The notes: generated by a model not told the origin, from the sequence alone. Counted from the first letter of the stretch, positions 33,608 to 42,907 are shown. The stretch is 52,829 nt of DNA from an uncultured Treponema sp. (GCA_937894335.1 CALCRU010000015.1:1-52829); one strand, 5' to 3'. Numbers and translations are program-made.

Positions 33608-33658
33608 ATCGCATCCATGCGATTTAGAAACCGCAAGTTTTTGTAAACAAAAACTTGC
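33601..33658 (+). repeat. Tandem hairpin pair over the metQ stop codon
   Basis: Hairpin 1: the last codons with stop TAA (33601-33614) pair perfectly with 33617-33630 around CC, giving the core CATCCATG. Hairpin 2: GCAAGTTTTTGT (33633-33644) pairs with 33647-33658. The second arm is shared with a hairpin after the response regulator near 51692. Neither has a T tract. Confidence 0.75.
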
Positions 33659-33678
33659 TTACTTGTTGCTTAGATATT

Positions 33679-33705
33679 GACCTGCCGTTCTGGCAGGTCT
33701 TTTTA
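33679..33705 (+). terminator. Intrinsic terminator of metQ
   Basis: GACCTGCC (33679-33686) pairs with GGCAGGTC (33692-33699), loop GTTCT, followed by TTTTT. It is a separate element from the two gene-end hairpins upstream, which argues that those hairpins have another role. Confidence 0.88.
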
Positions 33706-33758
33706 GTTTTAAACATTCTGCGTAAGAGGTTAGAGCGTGCTTTATCTGCTGAGGAGGC

Positions 33759-35489
33759 TTAGTTTCTTATTGCGTCTATGTTAGGCTTACCGGCAGAAAC
33801 AAAGGGCAGAACATTTTCAGACATGTCGATTCTTAGCACTACAAGGTGGGGACCTTTTGCGAATGCTTTTTTAGCCCAGTCTGGATCAGAGTTTGCGTCC
33901 ACTGCGTCTATGCCAAAGCCCTTTGCAATTTGCAGAAAGTCGGGATTTGCGTCAAACACGCTGGCACTGTAGTTCTTTGCAAACAAATACTCCTGCTGCT
34001 GACGAACCATCCCCAGTGATCCATTCTGCAGAACAAAAACCGTAACATTAAGATTCTGTTCCCTAAGGGTTGCAAGTTCCTGTATGTTCATCAGTATGCT
34101 ACCGTCACCACTAATGCATACAACACGCTTGGTCTTTGCGGCAAGGGCTGCACCTATAGCCGTGGGAAGTCCAAATCCCATAGTACCCAAAGAGCCGCTT
34201 GTTAAAAACTGACGAGCCTGCTCCACAGGGTAATACTGGGCGCTCCACATCTGATGCTGACCTACATCAGTGGTTACGATTATATTTTCTGGCTTTACTC
34301 CAGCCTTTTTTGCTTCCTCAGGAATTCCATTTATAAAGCTCCTAGGATTTACACTTTCCCTAGGAATCTTTTTATTTCGTCCCAATTCAAAACTTTCCGT
34401 TTCGTCAAATGTCTTTTTAAGAGCCTTTACCCAAGACGCTCTCTCTTTTGCAGAAGCAGAAGACTTTGAGGCGGACTTTGTAAGTTCTGTAACCAGGGGG
34501 AAAACTTTTTCTGTAGGTGCAACAAGGTAATGCTCAGCAGGAAGAATCTTGTTAATTTCCGCAGCGTCCACATCAACATGAAGAATTTTTGCATTGGGGC
34601 AGAAAGATGCAATCTGACCGGTAGCCCTGTCGTCAAAGCGAACTCCAGCGGCAAGAACCAAATCTGCATCGTGCATAGCAACATTTGCGGCATAGGAACC
34701 GTGCATACCAACCATTCCCATATTGCAGACCGCACTTCTTGGAACTGTGCCTATTCCCATAAGGCTTGTTACAACTGCACAGTTATAGCCTTCCAAAAAA
34801 GCATTTACTGCTAAAGAAGACTTGGGATTATTGCATCCGCCTCCAACATAAAGCACTGGCTTTTTTGCCTCAAGAAGAGACTTCGCCATAAGGGGAACTA
34901 CTTCCTTAATGCGGGTCGCTGAATCAGTTTTTACCGGCATGGAATACTTGAGTTCCTTTTCAGAAGGCCAAGCCTTGAAGGAAAACTTCTGGCACTGAAC
35001 ATCCCGAGGAATGTCTATAAGAACTGGACCCGGGCGACCGTCTTTTGCAATGGCAAAGGCTTTGGGAAGTGCCTCAAAAAGTTCAGCCGCACTTTTTACC
35101 ATCATGCTGTGCTTGGTTATAGGAAAAGAAAGTCCAAAGGTGTCGGCTTCCTGAAAAGCGTCTGTTCCAATGAGGGAAGAATTAACCTGTCCTGTAATGG
35201 CAACAATGGGAACCGAATCACAGCGGGCATCTGCAATGGCGGTAAGAAGGTTCATTGCTCCCGGACCACTTGTAGCCATGCAGACGGCAACCTTACCTGT
35301 GGAGCGGGCTACACCCTGAGCAATAAATCCTGCAGCCTGTTCCTGACGCACAAGGACATGCTTTATGGAACTTTTTGCAAGTTCGTCATACAAGGGAAGA
35401 ATGGAACCTCCAGGGATTCCAGCCACCATGCCTATTCCCATCTGTTCAAGAAGTTTTACAATAATTTGTGAACCTGTTGCCGTAATCAT
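33759..35489 (-). CDS. ilvB: Acetolactate synthase catalytic subunit
   Basis: Thiamine-diphosphate enzyme condensing two pyruvates in valine/leucine synthesis (or pyruvate and 2-oxobutyrate for isoleucine). 576 residues: N-terminal TPP domain with the catalytic Glu in VLVRQEQAAGFIAQG, central FAD/transhydrogenase-like domain, C-terminal TPP domain with GDGS...N-x7-L (ISGDGSILMNIQELAT). No ilvN regulatory subunit or other ilv gene is adjacent. The ATG lies seven bases after a -10 box, so the mRNA is predicted to be leaderless. Confidence 0.92.
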   Translation of the reverse strand: MITATGSQIIVKLLEQMGIGMVAGIPGGSILPLYDELAKSSIKHVLVRQEQAAGFIAQGVARSTGKVAVCMATSGPGAMNLLTAIADARCDSVPIVAITGQVNSSLIGTDAFQEADTFGLSFPITKHSMMVKSAAELFEALPKAFAIAKDGRPGPVLIDIPRDVQCQKFSFKAWPSEKELKYSMPVKTDSATRIKEVVPLMAKSLLEAKKPVLYVGGGCNNPKSSLAVNAFLEGYNCAVVTSLMGIGTVPRSAVCNMGMVGMHGSYAANVAMHDADLVLAAGVRFDDRATGQIASFCPNAKILHVDVDAAEINKILPAEHYLVAPTEKVFPLVTELTKSASKSSASAKERASWVKALKKTFDETESFELGRNKKIPRESVNPRSFINGIPEEAKKAGVKPENIIVTTDVGQHQMWSAQYYPVEQARQFLTSGSLGTMGFGLPTAIGAALAAKTKRVVCISGDGSILMNIQELATLREQNLNVTVFVLQNGSLGMVRQQQEYLFAKNYSASVFDANPDFLQIAKGFGIDAVDANSDPDWAKKAFAKGPHLVVLRIDMSENVLPFVSAGKPNIDAIRN

Positions 35490-35496
35490 AAGCCGA

Positions 35497-35525
35497 AGTT
35501 TAGCATTTACGCAAACTATTTACAA
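35497..35525 (-). promoter_or_regulatory. Leaderless promoter of ilvB
   Basis: Minus strand: TTGTAA (35520-35525), 17-base spacer, TAAACT (35497-35502), seven bases, ATG (35489). No Shine-Dalgarno. Confidence 0.6.
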
Positions 35526-35536
35526 GCAGTTTCATG

Positions 35537-35565
35537 TTGATAAGTCGGGCGTTTGTTGGTATACT
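35537..35565 (+). promoter_or_regulatory. Promoter of the HATPase/cNMP gene
   Basis: TTGATA (35537-35542), 17-base spacer, TATACT (35560-35565), then a short leader with AGAGAGG before the ATG at 35584. It diverges from the ilvB promoter. Confidence 0.6.
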
Positions 35566-35583
35566 TTTTTTAGAGAGGCAAAA

Positions 35584-36897
35584 ATGAAGCGAATAGTAAC
35601 AGCATCAATGAATCCCGAAGTCATAGAAGCGGTAACAAAGGCATGCAGAGAATACAGCACTTTCTCACAGTCAGTCTTCGGAAACACGGAAGCGGCAATC
35701 AGCTTTATAAACTTTGAACTCCCCGAAATAAAAATTATAGACTACACTTCTCCAGAAATTGACTGCCAGAAAATCATAGATGCTGTAAGAAGCGACTCTT
35801 GGCTCCACTACGGCGGAATAATTGCGGTCTGCAAGGACAGGACTCAGGTTCACGAAATAGAAGACAAAAAAGACGAAAACATTCTTTCCGTTATGACTGT
35901 CTCGGAATTTTCTGAACACTGCGAAAGGCTTTTAAAAATCCTGCACCAGAACCAGCAGTTTCTTTTTACCCGCGGAATGCAGGACATTCTTGGAGGCCGT
36001 GAAGAGGGACACTTTATCTGCGACAACGACCCCATGGACATAAAGTTTTACACCAACTTCCTCATAAGTTACCTGTACAACACAAACAGAATTTCTGACG
36101 AAGATCGGGTTATGCTTCAGATGACTCTTATGGAACTTCTGATGAATGCGGTGGAACACGGAAACCTAAACATTACTTACGAAGAAAAAACCGAATGGCT
36201 AAAGACTGGCCACGACATAATGGAACTTATAAAGAAGAAGAGTCAAGAGCCAAAATACCGAAGAAGAAAAATCAGTATTTCATATGTACTGCAGAACAAG
36301 TCTTCCGCTTTTAGGATTGAAGATGATGGTGACGGGTTTGACTGGCGCAAGATGATGGCTGAATCAGAGGACACAAACACAAACACTCACGGACGAGGAA
36401 TTTCCTTAAGCCGACAGTTTGTAAAAAAGATCAGCTACAACGATAAGGGAAATCAAGTTACCTTTACCATTGCAAACAAAATCAACTCGGTAAACACAAT
36501 TCCCGGAATTATGAACACCTTTGACATAATCGAATACAAGGACAAAGACATTGTCTGCCGGCAAGATGAAATGTCAAACGACTTGTTCTTCATTGTTTCG
36601 GGACAGTTTGCAGTTTATGTAAACCGTCACCTTGCAACAGTGCTTACTCCCAACGACATGTTCATTGGCGAAATGGCTTTCCTTCTTAACGACAGGCGTA
36701 CTGCAACAGTAATGGCTGTAGGAAACTGCAAGCTAATCAAAGTGCCAAAGACAGCATTCCTTTCCCTTATCAGAAAAAATCCCCACTACGGAATCTTCCT
36801 TAGTAAGATGCTCGCTCAGAGGCTTGTAATCCAGTCACAGAACGCCTATATCTTCCAGCAGAAACTTGACGAACTGCAGAACCTTGTAAAGAAATAA
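35584..36897 (+). CDS. Regulator with anti-sigma-type HATPase and cyclic-nucleotide-binding domain
   Basis: 437 residues. The N-terminal ~130 look like a degenerate receiver (INFELPEIKIIDYTS). A GHKL ATPase domain follows, with N-box MELLMNAVEHGN, G1 IEDDGDGFDW and G2 THGRGISLSR, of the serine-kinase/anti-sigma (SpoIIAB/RsbW) type. The last ~120 residues are a cNMP-binding domain with FIGEMAFLLNDRRTATVMA, whose Glu and Arg can hold the cyclic phosphate. It is probably a switch linking cyclic-nucleotide level to a partner (anti-sigma) protein; the partner is unknown. One base separates it from the NFACT gene. Confidence 0.85.
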   Translation: MKRIVTASMNPEVIEAVTKACREYSTFSQSVFGNTEAAISFINFELPEIKIIDYTSPEIDCQKIIDAVRSDSWLHYGGIIAVCKDRTQVHEIEDKKDENILSVMTVSEFSEHCERLLKILHQNQQFLFTRGMQDILGGREEGHFICDNDPMDIKFYTNFLISYLYNTNRISDEDRVMLQMTLMELLMNAVEHGNLNITYEEKTEWLKTGHDIMELIKKKSQEPKYRRRKISISYVLQNKSSAFRIEDDGDGFDWRKMMAESEDTNTNTHGRGISLSRQFVKKISYNDKGNQVTFTIANKINSVNTIPGIMNTFDIIEYKDKDIVCRQDEMSNDLFFIVSGQFAVYVNRHLATVLTPNDMFIGEMAFLLNDRRTATVMAVGNCKLIKVPKTAFLSLIRKNPHYGIFLSKMLAQRLVIQSQNAYIFQQKLDELQNLVKK

Positions 36898-36898
36898 A

Positions 36899-38314
36899 AT
36901 GTCACTTAACTGTAACGAACTAAATGCCGTACTTGGCGAACTAAATTTGGAAGGCGCTTTTATTCAAGAAATAATCCAGACGGGTTACGACACCCTTACC
37001 CTGCGCATAATAAACAAAGGTGATGTAGACACTCTGCTCATCTGCACAAAACAGAATGCATGTAGAATCCACACAACAAAACTTAAGGCCCGCAAAAACG
37101 AAAAGCCCTTACGCTTTCAGGAATTTCTTCGTTCTCGCGTACAGGGAATGAGAATAAACTCCTGCAAGCAGCTGGGACTTGACCGCATTGTAAAGATGGA
37201 TGTTTCCACATGGAAAGAGCGGCTTTTTTTATACATAAGGCTCTGGTCTGGTGCGGCAAATGTAATTGTAACTGATGAAGAAGGAACCATTCTTGACTGC
37301 ATGTTCCGCCGTCCAAAGAAGAATGAAGTTACAGGCGGAAAATTTATTCCCGAAGAGAAAACCGTAAGCGAAGAAGAGCAAAAACTTTCACTGGAAAAAT
37401 TTCCCGTAAGAACATTTGAAGAAATTGATCTGCCCACATTCAATCAGAAGGTGGATGAATTTTATTCTGAGCATGCCGCATCCCTTTCAAGAGAAACTCT
37501 TCTATCTCAGGCAGAAAAATGGTACAACAGCAAGCATTCAAAAATGGAAGCTGCGCTGGAAAAACTTCTAGAAAAAAAAGAACAGTTTAAAGATGCTGAA
37601 AAACTAAAGCACACTGGCGATCTGATTCTTTCATACGCTCAGGAAGCTAAGGGAAGTCTTTTAACATGCATTGACTACGACACTGGAAAAGAAGTTCACA
37701 TCAGGCTGGACGAAAAAAAATCTCCTCAGGAAAATGCGGGAGAATACTACACTCAGTACAAGAAAGCTCTTTCGGGAATGGACGATCTTGAGCACGACAT
37801 TGAACTTTCCCGAAGAAACATAAAGGCACTGGACGAAGAATACAGCAGAATCCTAAAGGAAAAAAATGTTCTTCGCATGGAGCAGCTCTTACGCCACGAC
37901 ACCACTCCCAAGCAGAAGGTGGAAAAGCCTCACGCTGGGCTTCATTACGAAGTAAAGGGATGGACACTGATGGTTGGTCGCACAGCAGCAGAAAACGATG
38001 AACTTTTGCGGCACACAGTAAAAGGTCAAGACATGTGGCTTCACGCAAGGGATTACGCAGGAGGATATGTTTTTATAAAACAGCAGAGAAACAAAACAGT
38101 TCCCCTAGACATTCTTCTGTATGCTGGAAATCTTGCAGTATATCATTCAAAGGCAAGACGAAACGCTCAGGCTGATGTCTACTACACTCAGGTAAAATAT
38201 CTTCGCAGGGCAAAGAATGGTCCAAAGGGTCTTGTAATTCCCACTCAAGAAAAAAACCTCTTCATAAAACTGGACGAAAAAAAACTCAGGGAACTGGAAG
38301 ACTTGCAAACATAA
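36899..38314 (+). CDS. NFACT-family protein (RqcH/FbpA-like), short form
   Basis: 471 residues. The N-terminal NFACT-N part has GLDRIVKMDV with the Asp-Arg pair typical of ribosome quality-control RqcH proteins. A coiled-coil-rich middle follows (~210-330), then NFACT-R near the end (GWTLMVGRTAAENDELLRHT, DMWLHARDYAGGYVFIK). Family members bind stalled 50S-peptidyl-tRNA complexes and add alanine tails. Typical RqcH is about 100 residues longer, so part of the HhH/coiled region is reduced. It is transcribed with the HATPase/cNMP gene, and the metF promoter lies in its 3' end. Confidence 0.85.
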   Translation: MSLNCNELNAVLGELNLEGAFIQEIIQTGYDTLTLRIINKGDVDTLLICTKQNACRIHTTKLKARKNEKPLRFQEFLRSRVQGMRINSCKQLGLDRIVKMDVSTWKERLFLYIRLWSGAANVIVTDEEGTILDCMFRRPKKNEVTGGKFIPEEKTVSEEEQKLSLEKFPVRTFEEIDLPTFNQKVDEFYSEHAASLSRETLLSQAEKWYNSKHSKMEAALEKLLEKKEQFKDAEKLKHTGDLILSYAQEAKGSLLTCIDYDTGKEVHIRLDEKKSPQENAGEYYTQYKKALSGMDDLEHDIELSRRNIKALDEEYSRILKEKNVLRMEQLLRHDTTPKQKVEKPHAGLHYEVKGWTLMVGRTAAENDELLRHTVKGQDMWLHARDYAGGYVFIKQQRNKTVPLDILLYAGNLAVYHSKARRNAQADVYYTQVKYLRRAKNGPKGLVIPTQEKNLFIKLDEKKLRELEDLQT

Positions 38315-38331
38315 GTTAAACTTTTTATAAT
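38303..38331 (+). promoter_or_regulatory. Leaderless promoter of metF
   Basis: TTGCAA (38303-38308), 17-base spacer, TATAAT (38326-38331), six bases, ATG (38338). The -35 lies in the last codons of the NFACT gene. No Shine-Dalgarno. Confidence 0.65.
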
Positions 38332-38337
38332 AATGGC

Positions 38338-39207
38338 ATGAAAATAAGCGAAATTGTAGCACAAAAAAAACTGTGTCTTTCTATGGAAGTTTTTCCTCCC
38401 AAAAAACAGGATGCCCTTTCTTCAGTAGTTGCAACGGCAGAAGAAATTTCTTCTCTAAAACCTGACTTCATTTCAATTACATATGGTGCTGGCGGAACAA
38501 CAAGGTCCAACACTCTTGAACTTTCCCAAAAAATTGAACGGACTGGAACTCCTGCACTTTCTCATCTTACATGCGTGGGAAACACAAAGGAGTCTGTAAA
38601 GGCAGCCATTGAAGATTTAAAGAAGGCCGGCATACACAATGTTCTTGCCCTAAGGGGAGACATGCCTCAGGACGGCACACCACTTTCAAAAGATCTGCAA
38701 CACGCTAGCGACTTGATTCCGCTTTTAAAGGCAGAAGGATTTTGCGTAGGCGGAGCCTGTTATCCAGAAGGACACCCCGAAAGTTTAAACCGCATAGACG
38801 ACATAGAAAACATGAAGCACAAGGTTGATGCAGGAGTAGACTTTCTTACTACCCAAATGTTCTTTGACAACAACATGCTCTACAGCTACCTGTATAGGCT
38901 TGAAGCCATGGGAATCCATGTTCCAGTCTTTGCAGGAATAATGCCCATAACAAACAGTTCCCAGGTTTCCAGAATGGTAAAGCTTTCTTCGGCCTACATT
39001 CCGTCAAAACTGCTTTCAATATGCGACAGGTTTGAAAACAATCCTGAAGCAATGTATCAGGCAGGAATTGCTTACGCTGTTGATCAGATTATCGACCTTA
39101 TTTCTAACGGAGTAAAAGGCATTCACATTTACACCATGAACAAACCCAATGTAGCAAAAGATATTGTGAGCCGCATAGATGCCATTGTAGAGGCGACAAA
39201 CAAATAA
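38338..39207 (+). CDS. metF: 5,10-methylenetetrahydrofolate reductase
   Basis: Reduces methylene-THF to methyl-THF, the methyl donor for MetH. 289 residues with the family signs SMEVFPPKK, SITYGAGGTTRS, the barrel strand NVLALRGDMP and the segment DFLTTQMFFDNNMLY. It lies 12 bases before metH, so the two steps of methionine synthesis are co-transcribed. Confidence 0.95.
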   Translation: MKISEIVAQKKLCLSMEVFPPKKQDALSSVVATAEEISSLKPDFISITYGAGGTTRSNTLELSQKIERTGTPALSHLTCVGNTKESVKAAIEDLKKAGIHNVLALRGDMPQDGTPLSKDLQHASDLIPLLKAEGFCVGGACYPEGHPESLNRIDDIENMKHKVDAGVDFLTTQMFFDNNMLYSYLYRLEAMGIHVPVFAGIMPITNSSQVSRMVKLSSAYIPSKLLSICDRFENNPEAMYQAGIAYAVDQIIDLISNGVKGIHIYTMNKPNVAKDIVSRIDAIVEATNK

Positions 39208-39219
39208 AGGAAAACAAAA

Positions 39220-41802
39220 GTGGAGTTCAGGGAATTTCTTACAAAGAAAATTGCAGACGGTCAGCCGATTTTTTTTGACGGCGGAATGGGAACGATGATT
39301 CAAAAGTCAGGAGTTACCGACTACGGCATTCCTGAAGACTTAAACTTCACTAATCCAGAAATAATCAGAGACATTCATCTTCAGTATCTTCGTGCAGGTG
39401 CGTCAGTGCTTACGGCAAATTCCTTTGGAGCAAATCCTATAAAACTTGCTCAAAGCGAACGCAGTGCAGAAGAATATATTTCTAGGTCAATTGAACTTCA
39501 AAAGGAAGCGATTGCTCAGGCAGAAAAGGAAGGCATAAAGGGTCCCCACTTCTGCTCATGGGACACTGGTCAGATTGGAAAACTTCTTGTTCCCATGGGA
39601 AGTCTCACTTTTGAGGAAGCTTACGAGTCATACAAAACTGCCGCCGTTGCAGCAGAAAAGGCAGGTGCGGAACTTGCCATAATAGAAACCATGAGCGACC
39701 TGTACGAGGTAAAGGCGGCCGTTCTTGCGGTACAGGAAAACACAAACCTTCCTCTAGTGGCCACAATGACTTTTCAGCCCAATCTTAGGACGCTTACCGG
39801 TGCAGATGTACTTACATGCGTAACATATCTTGAAGCACTACATGTTGACCTTTTGGGATTTAACTGCGGAGGAAGTCTTGAAGAAGACGAAAAACTTCTT
39901 GAGCAGTTCTGTACTTATGCTCACATTCCTGTTCTGGTTCAGCCCAATGCAGGACTCCCTGTAGTAATAAAAGGAAAAACTGAATTTAAAGTTCTTCCCG
40001 AAACATTTGCACAAAGTCAGCTTGCAAACTGGAAGAAGGGTGCATGTGCTCTAGGCGGATGTTGTGGCACTACACCGGACCACATTAAGGCTCTTGTGCA
40101 AACTGTAAGTGCTGTAAAGAAAGAAGAAAAAAATACAAGTGCAAGCGACACTTACATCTGTTCCTACAACAAGTCTCTTAAAGTAGGAGGAAGTGCTGGT
40201 CCTGTAATTATTGGCGAGCGAATAAATCCCACTGGAAAGAAAAAGTGCAAGGAAGCACTTACTGCAGGAGACATGCAGTTTTTTATTGACGAAGCTGAAA
40301 GTCAAATAAATCAGGGTGCCCACATTCTTGATGTAAATGTAGGTCTTCCCGGAATAAACGAAGCAGACATGATGGTAAGAGCCATTAAGACAATTCAAAG
40401 TACATTTTCTGTTCCCCTGCAGATTGATTCAAGTGAAAGTGCCGTTCTGGAAAAGGCGCTAAGGGCTTACAACGGAAAGGCTCTGGTAAACAGCGTAAAC
40501 GGAAAGCAGGAAGTAATGGATGCTGTCTTTCCTCTTATAAAACACTACGGAGGAGCCATTGTTGCACTCTGCATAGACGAGGATGGAATTGCACCTACTG
40601 CAGAAGGACGGGTTAAGGTTGCAAAAAAAATAATTAACGAGGCGGCAAAATACGGCATACCAGTAAGAGACATTTTTATAGACACTCTTACCCTTACCGT
40701 AAGTTCCGAACAAAAGGCTGCCCTTGAAACAGTCCGTGCAATTAAAATGCTAGATGATGAATACAGGAACGAAGGTCTTCGCTTTGTGCTTGGAGTTTCA
40801 AACATTTCTTTTGGTCTTCCCAGAAGAGACATAATCAACTCGCGATTTTTTATGCTTGCCCTTCATGCAGGTCTTACGGCATGCATTATAAATCCTGCCA
40901 GCGCACAGATGATGGACACTTACCGAGCCTACAGGACACTTGCAGGTTACGATGAAAATGCTCTTGAATTTATTCAGACTTATACTGGAACTCTTGACCC
41001 AAGCACAGAAAAGGCTAGACAGAAAATAATAGAAGATGCAATTTCTGACGGAAAGATTTCAATATCATTCAACGGAACAAATTCTTTGCCGCAAAAAAAA
41101 GACGGAGCAGAAAAAAGTTCACCTTCTACAGAAAAGGCTCAGTCTGCGCAAGGGGGCAACTCTAAGGAAGACGAACTTATTTCCATAATAGAAAAGGGAT
41201 TTAAGGAGCAGGCTGCAGGAGCAACGGAAAAACTTCTTAAGACCATGCAGGGTGTGGAAATTATCGACAGATGCATTGTGCCAGCCCTTGATTCTGTTGG
41301 CAAAGATTTTGAAACTGGAAAGAAATTTCTTCCACAACTTTTGCTTAGTGCAGAAACTGTAGGAAACGCATTTACCGTCATAAAGGAAAACATGAAAAAG
41401 TCTGGTGGCGGAAATCAGAACAAGGGAACTGTTGTACTGGCAACGGTTTTTGGCGACATTCACGACATTGGAAAAAACATTGTAAAGGCAATGCTTGAAA
41501 ACTACGGTTACGAAGTTATAGACCTAGGGAAAAATGTTCCCCCAGAAGAAATAATTTCTGTAGTACTTGAAAAAAACATAAAGCTAGTTGGGCTAAGTGC
41601 GCTTATGACTACGACAGTTGCAAACATGGAAGAAACAATTGTGCAGTTAAGGGCGGCCCTTAAAGAAAAAGGCAGGGAGTGCAAGGTTGTTGTAGGAGGA
41701 GCAGTTCTTACGCCTGAGTATGCAGAAAAAATCGGTGCGGACTATTACTCCAAAGACGCCATGCAAACTGTTGCTGTTGCAAAAGAGGTGTTCGGAGCAT
41801 GA
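39220..41802 (+). CDS. metH: Cobalamin-dependent methionine synthase without the AdoMet reactivation domain
   Basis: 860 residues, GTG start with AAAGG nine bases upstream. Homocysteine domain (1-~300) with zinc cysteines Cys216, Cys281 and Cys282 (GGCCGTTP). Methyl-THF (pterin-binding) domain (~320-600) opening VIIGERINPTGKKK. A Lys/Ser/Glu-rich linker (~625-650), then the B12 cap and Rossmann domain with the cobalamin ligand His748 in GDIHDIGKN. The protein stops about 110 residues later, so the ~330-residue reactivation domain of E. coli MetH is absent; reactivation must come from elsewhere or differ. It overlaps the PAP2-like gene by four bases. Confidence 0.94.
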   Translation: MEFREFLTKKIADGQPIFFDGGMGTMIQKSGVTDYGIPEDLNFTNPEIIRDIHLQYLRAGASVLTANSFGANPIKLAQSERSAEEYISRSIELQKEAIAQAEKEGIKGPHFCSWDTGQIGKLLVPMGSLTFEEAYESYKTAAVAAEKAGAELAIIETMSDLYEVKAAVLAVQENTNLPLVATMTFQPNLRTLTGADVLTCVTYLEALHVDLLGFNCGGSLEEDEKLLEQFCTYAHIPVLVQPNAGLPVVIKGKTEFKVLPETFAQSQLANWKKGACALGGCCGTTPDHIKALVQTVSAVKKEEKNTSASDTYICSYNKSLKVGGSAGPVIIGERINPTGKKKCKEALTAGDMQFFIDEAESQINQGAHILDVNVGLPGINEADMMVRAIKTIQSTFSVPLQIDSSESAVLEKALRAYNGKALVNSVNGKQEVMDAVFPLIKHYGGAIVALCIDEDGIAPTAEGRVKVAKKIINEAAKYGIPVRDIFIDTLTLTVSSEQKAALETVRAIKMLDDEYRNEGLRFVLGVSNISFGLPRRDIINSRFFMLALHAGLTACIINPASAQMMDTYRAYRTLAGYDENALEFIQTYTGTLDPSTEKARQKIIEDAISDGKISISFNGTNSLPQKKDGAEKSSPSTEKAQSAQGGNSKEDELISIIEKGFKEQAAGATEKLLKTMQGVEIIDRCIVPALDSVGKDFETGKKFLPQLLLSAETVGNAFTVIKENMKKSGGGNQNKGTVVLATVFGDIHDIGKNIVKAMLENYGYEVIDLGKNVPPEEIISVVLEKNIKLVGLSALMTTTVANMEETIVQLRAALKEKGRECKVVVGGAVLTPEYAEKIGADYYSKDAMQTVAVAKEVFGA

Positions 41803-42752
41803 AGAGGTTCAAGCATGATTCAGTCTTTCCATACAGGAGACTGGGTGTAAAGAAGCCCACTGGTCGTGGACTGCGTAAGGTAAAAGATAAGAGTCTTACG
41901 GATTTTAATCCTCTTTTTGTATATTTTACGCTGCCCTTTTGCCCCGCAAGTTCTGGTCCTGTTTTTTCTCTGATTCATACAATCGTCTGGAAATTTTTTC
42001 TTGCCCAGTATTTTAAAAAGCTTGGACTAAGACGGACTCCTTTAAAGCATGTTGATCACCTGTTGGACACAAAGGTTCCATTTCATTCGGAATATGTTTA
42101 CATTTACTTTGACTTTGTTAACTTTTGGATTCGTCCCCTGTGCATGATGGAAAAGCGCTACGGTGTGCTGAACGGTTCAAAACTTTGTGCTGAGTTTTTA
42201 AACTATATTACTCTTGCCTACAGAGAAGCATACAGAATGTACAGGCAGTCAATGACTACAACAGTGCGTCCAAAGTGTCGGGACAACGGAATGATAAGCA
42301 CCATACAAAGGGGAGACCCTCATTACATGTGCGTACCTAGTCTTCACATTGCGGTAGTGAGTCTGGGCTTTAGCTTTTACCGTATGATTTTTAAGAGGGA
42401 ACAGTTTCCTACAGACGACAGCGACAGGTGGGGTAGCGAACTTTATGCCCGTGCTGTAGAAATTGCAGAAACAGTTCTCTATGTAAAGCAACACAGCGTA
42501 AACTGCATTCCAGCGGCACTTTACATGATGACAAGAATTACCCCGGAATTGTTTAACATTCAAGATGCAGTGGATTTTATAAACAGCCTGTTCAGGCAGT
42601 CCCAAGACATTGCAGAGGCGGACAAGGAAGCAATCAGGGAACACATTCAGTTCATGTTCGAGCGCCTTGTTTTGGAAGGCACCACCGAAGAAGACTGGAC
42701 GGTCCCCGTAATGCACTGGCTCTCCACCTACGAACCCTACGAATACAAGTAA
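41799..42752 (+). CDS. PAP2-superfamily-like protein
   Basis: 317 residues. The segment HYMCVPSLHIAVVSLGFSFY carries a PSxH-type motif 2, and VKQHSVNCIPAALYMM supplies a candidate motif 3 histidine, as in PAP2 phosphatases and inositol-phosphotransferase-like proteins. Typical multiple transmembrane helices are not obvious, only moderately hydrophobic stretches (~36-60, ~185-205). The start overlaps the metH stop by four bases, a surprising neighbour for methionine synthesis. Function uncertain. A weak partial repeat follows the stop. Confidence 0.65.
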   Translation: MKRFKHDSVFPYRRLGVKKPTGRGLRKVKDKSLTDFNPLFVYFTLPFCPASSGPVFSLIHTIVWKFFLAQYFKKLGLRRTPLKHVDHLLDTKVPFHSEYVYIYFDFVNFWIRPLCMMEKRYGVLNGSKLCAEFLNYITLAYREAYRMYRQSMTTTVRPKCRDNGMISTIQRGDPHYMCVPSLHIAVVSLGFSFYRMIFKREQFPTDDSDRWGSELYARAVEIAETVLYVKQHSVNCIPAALYMMTRITPELFNIQDAVDFINSLFRQSQDIAEADKEAIREHIQFMFERLVLEGTTEEDWTVPVMHWLSTYEPYEYK

Positions 42753-42767
42753 AGCAGCCTGAGGCTT

Positions 42768-42907
42768 GTCGCGATTTTAAAATTACATGGAAAAACCCTC
42801 TTGCTAAGAGCGCTAGGGACGGCGCGTCAATCTCTTAACCTATCAAACCTGCGACAACTCGAAGAGTTGTCGCGATTTCAAAATTACATGGATGTAATTT
42901 TGAAATC
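42768..42907. repeat. Gene-end hairpin region with partial duplication
   Basis: On the minus strand the DEAD-box stop region pairs: 42892-42907 with 42874-42889, 16 bp perfect around a two-base loop (core CATCCATG on the coding strand). A second hairpin follows: GCGACAACTC (42851-42860) with 42864-42873. About 100 bases away, 42768-42790 repeats one side of the first hairpin (GTCGCGATTTTAAAATTACA), a decayed half copy. No T tracts. Confidence 0.7.
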
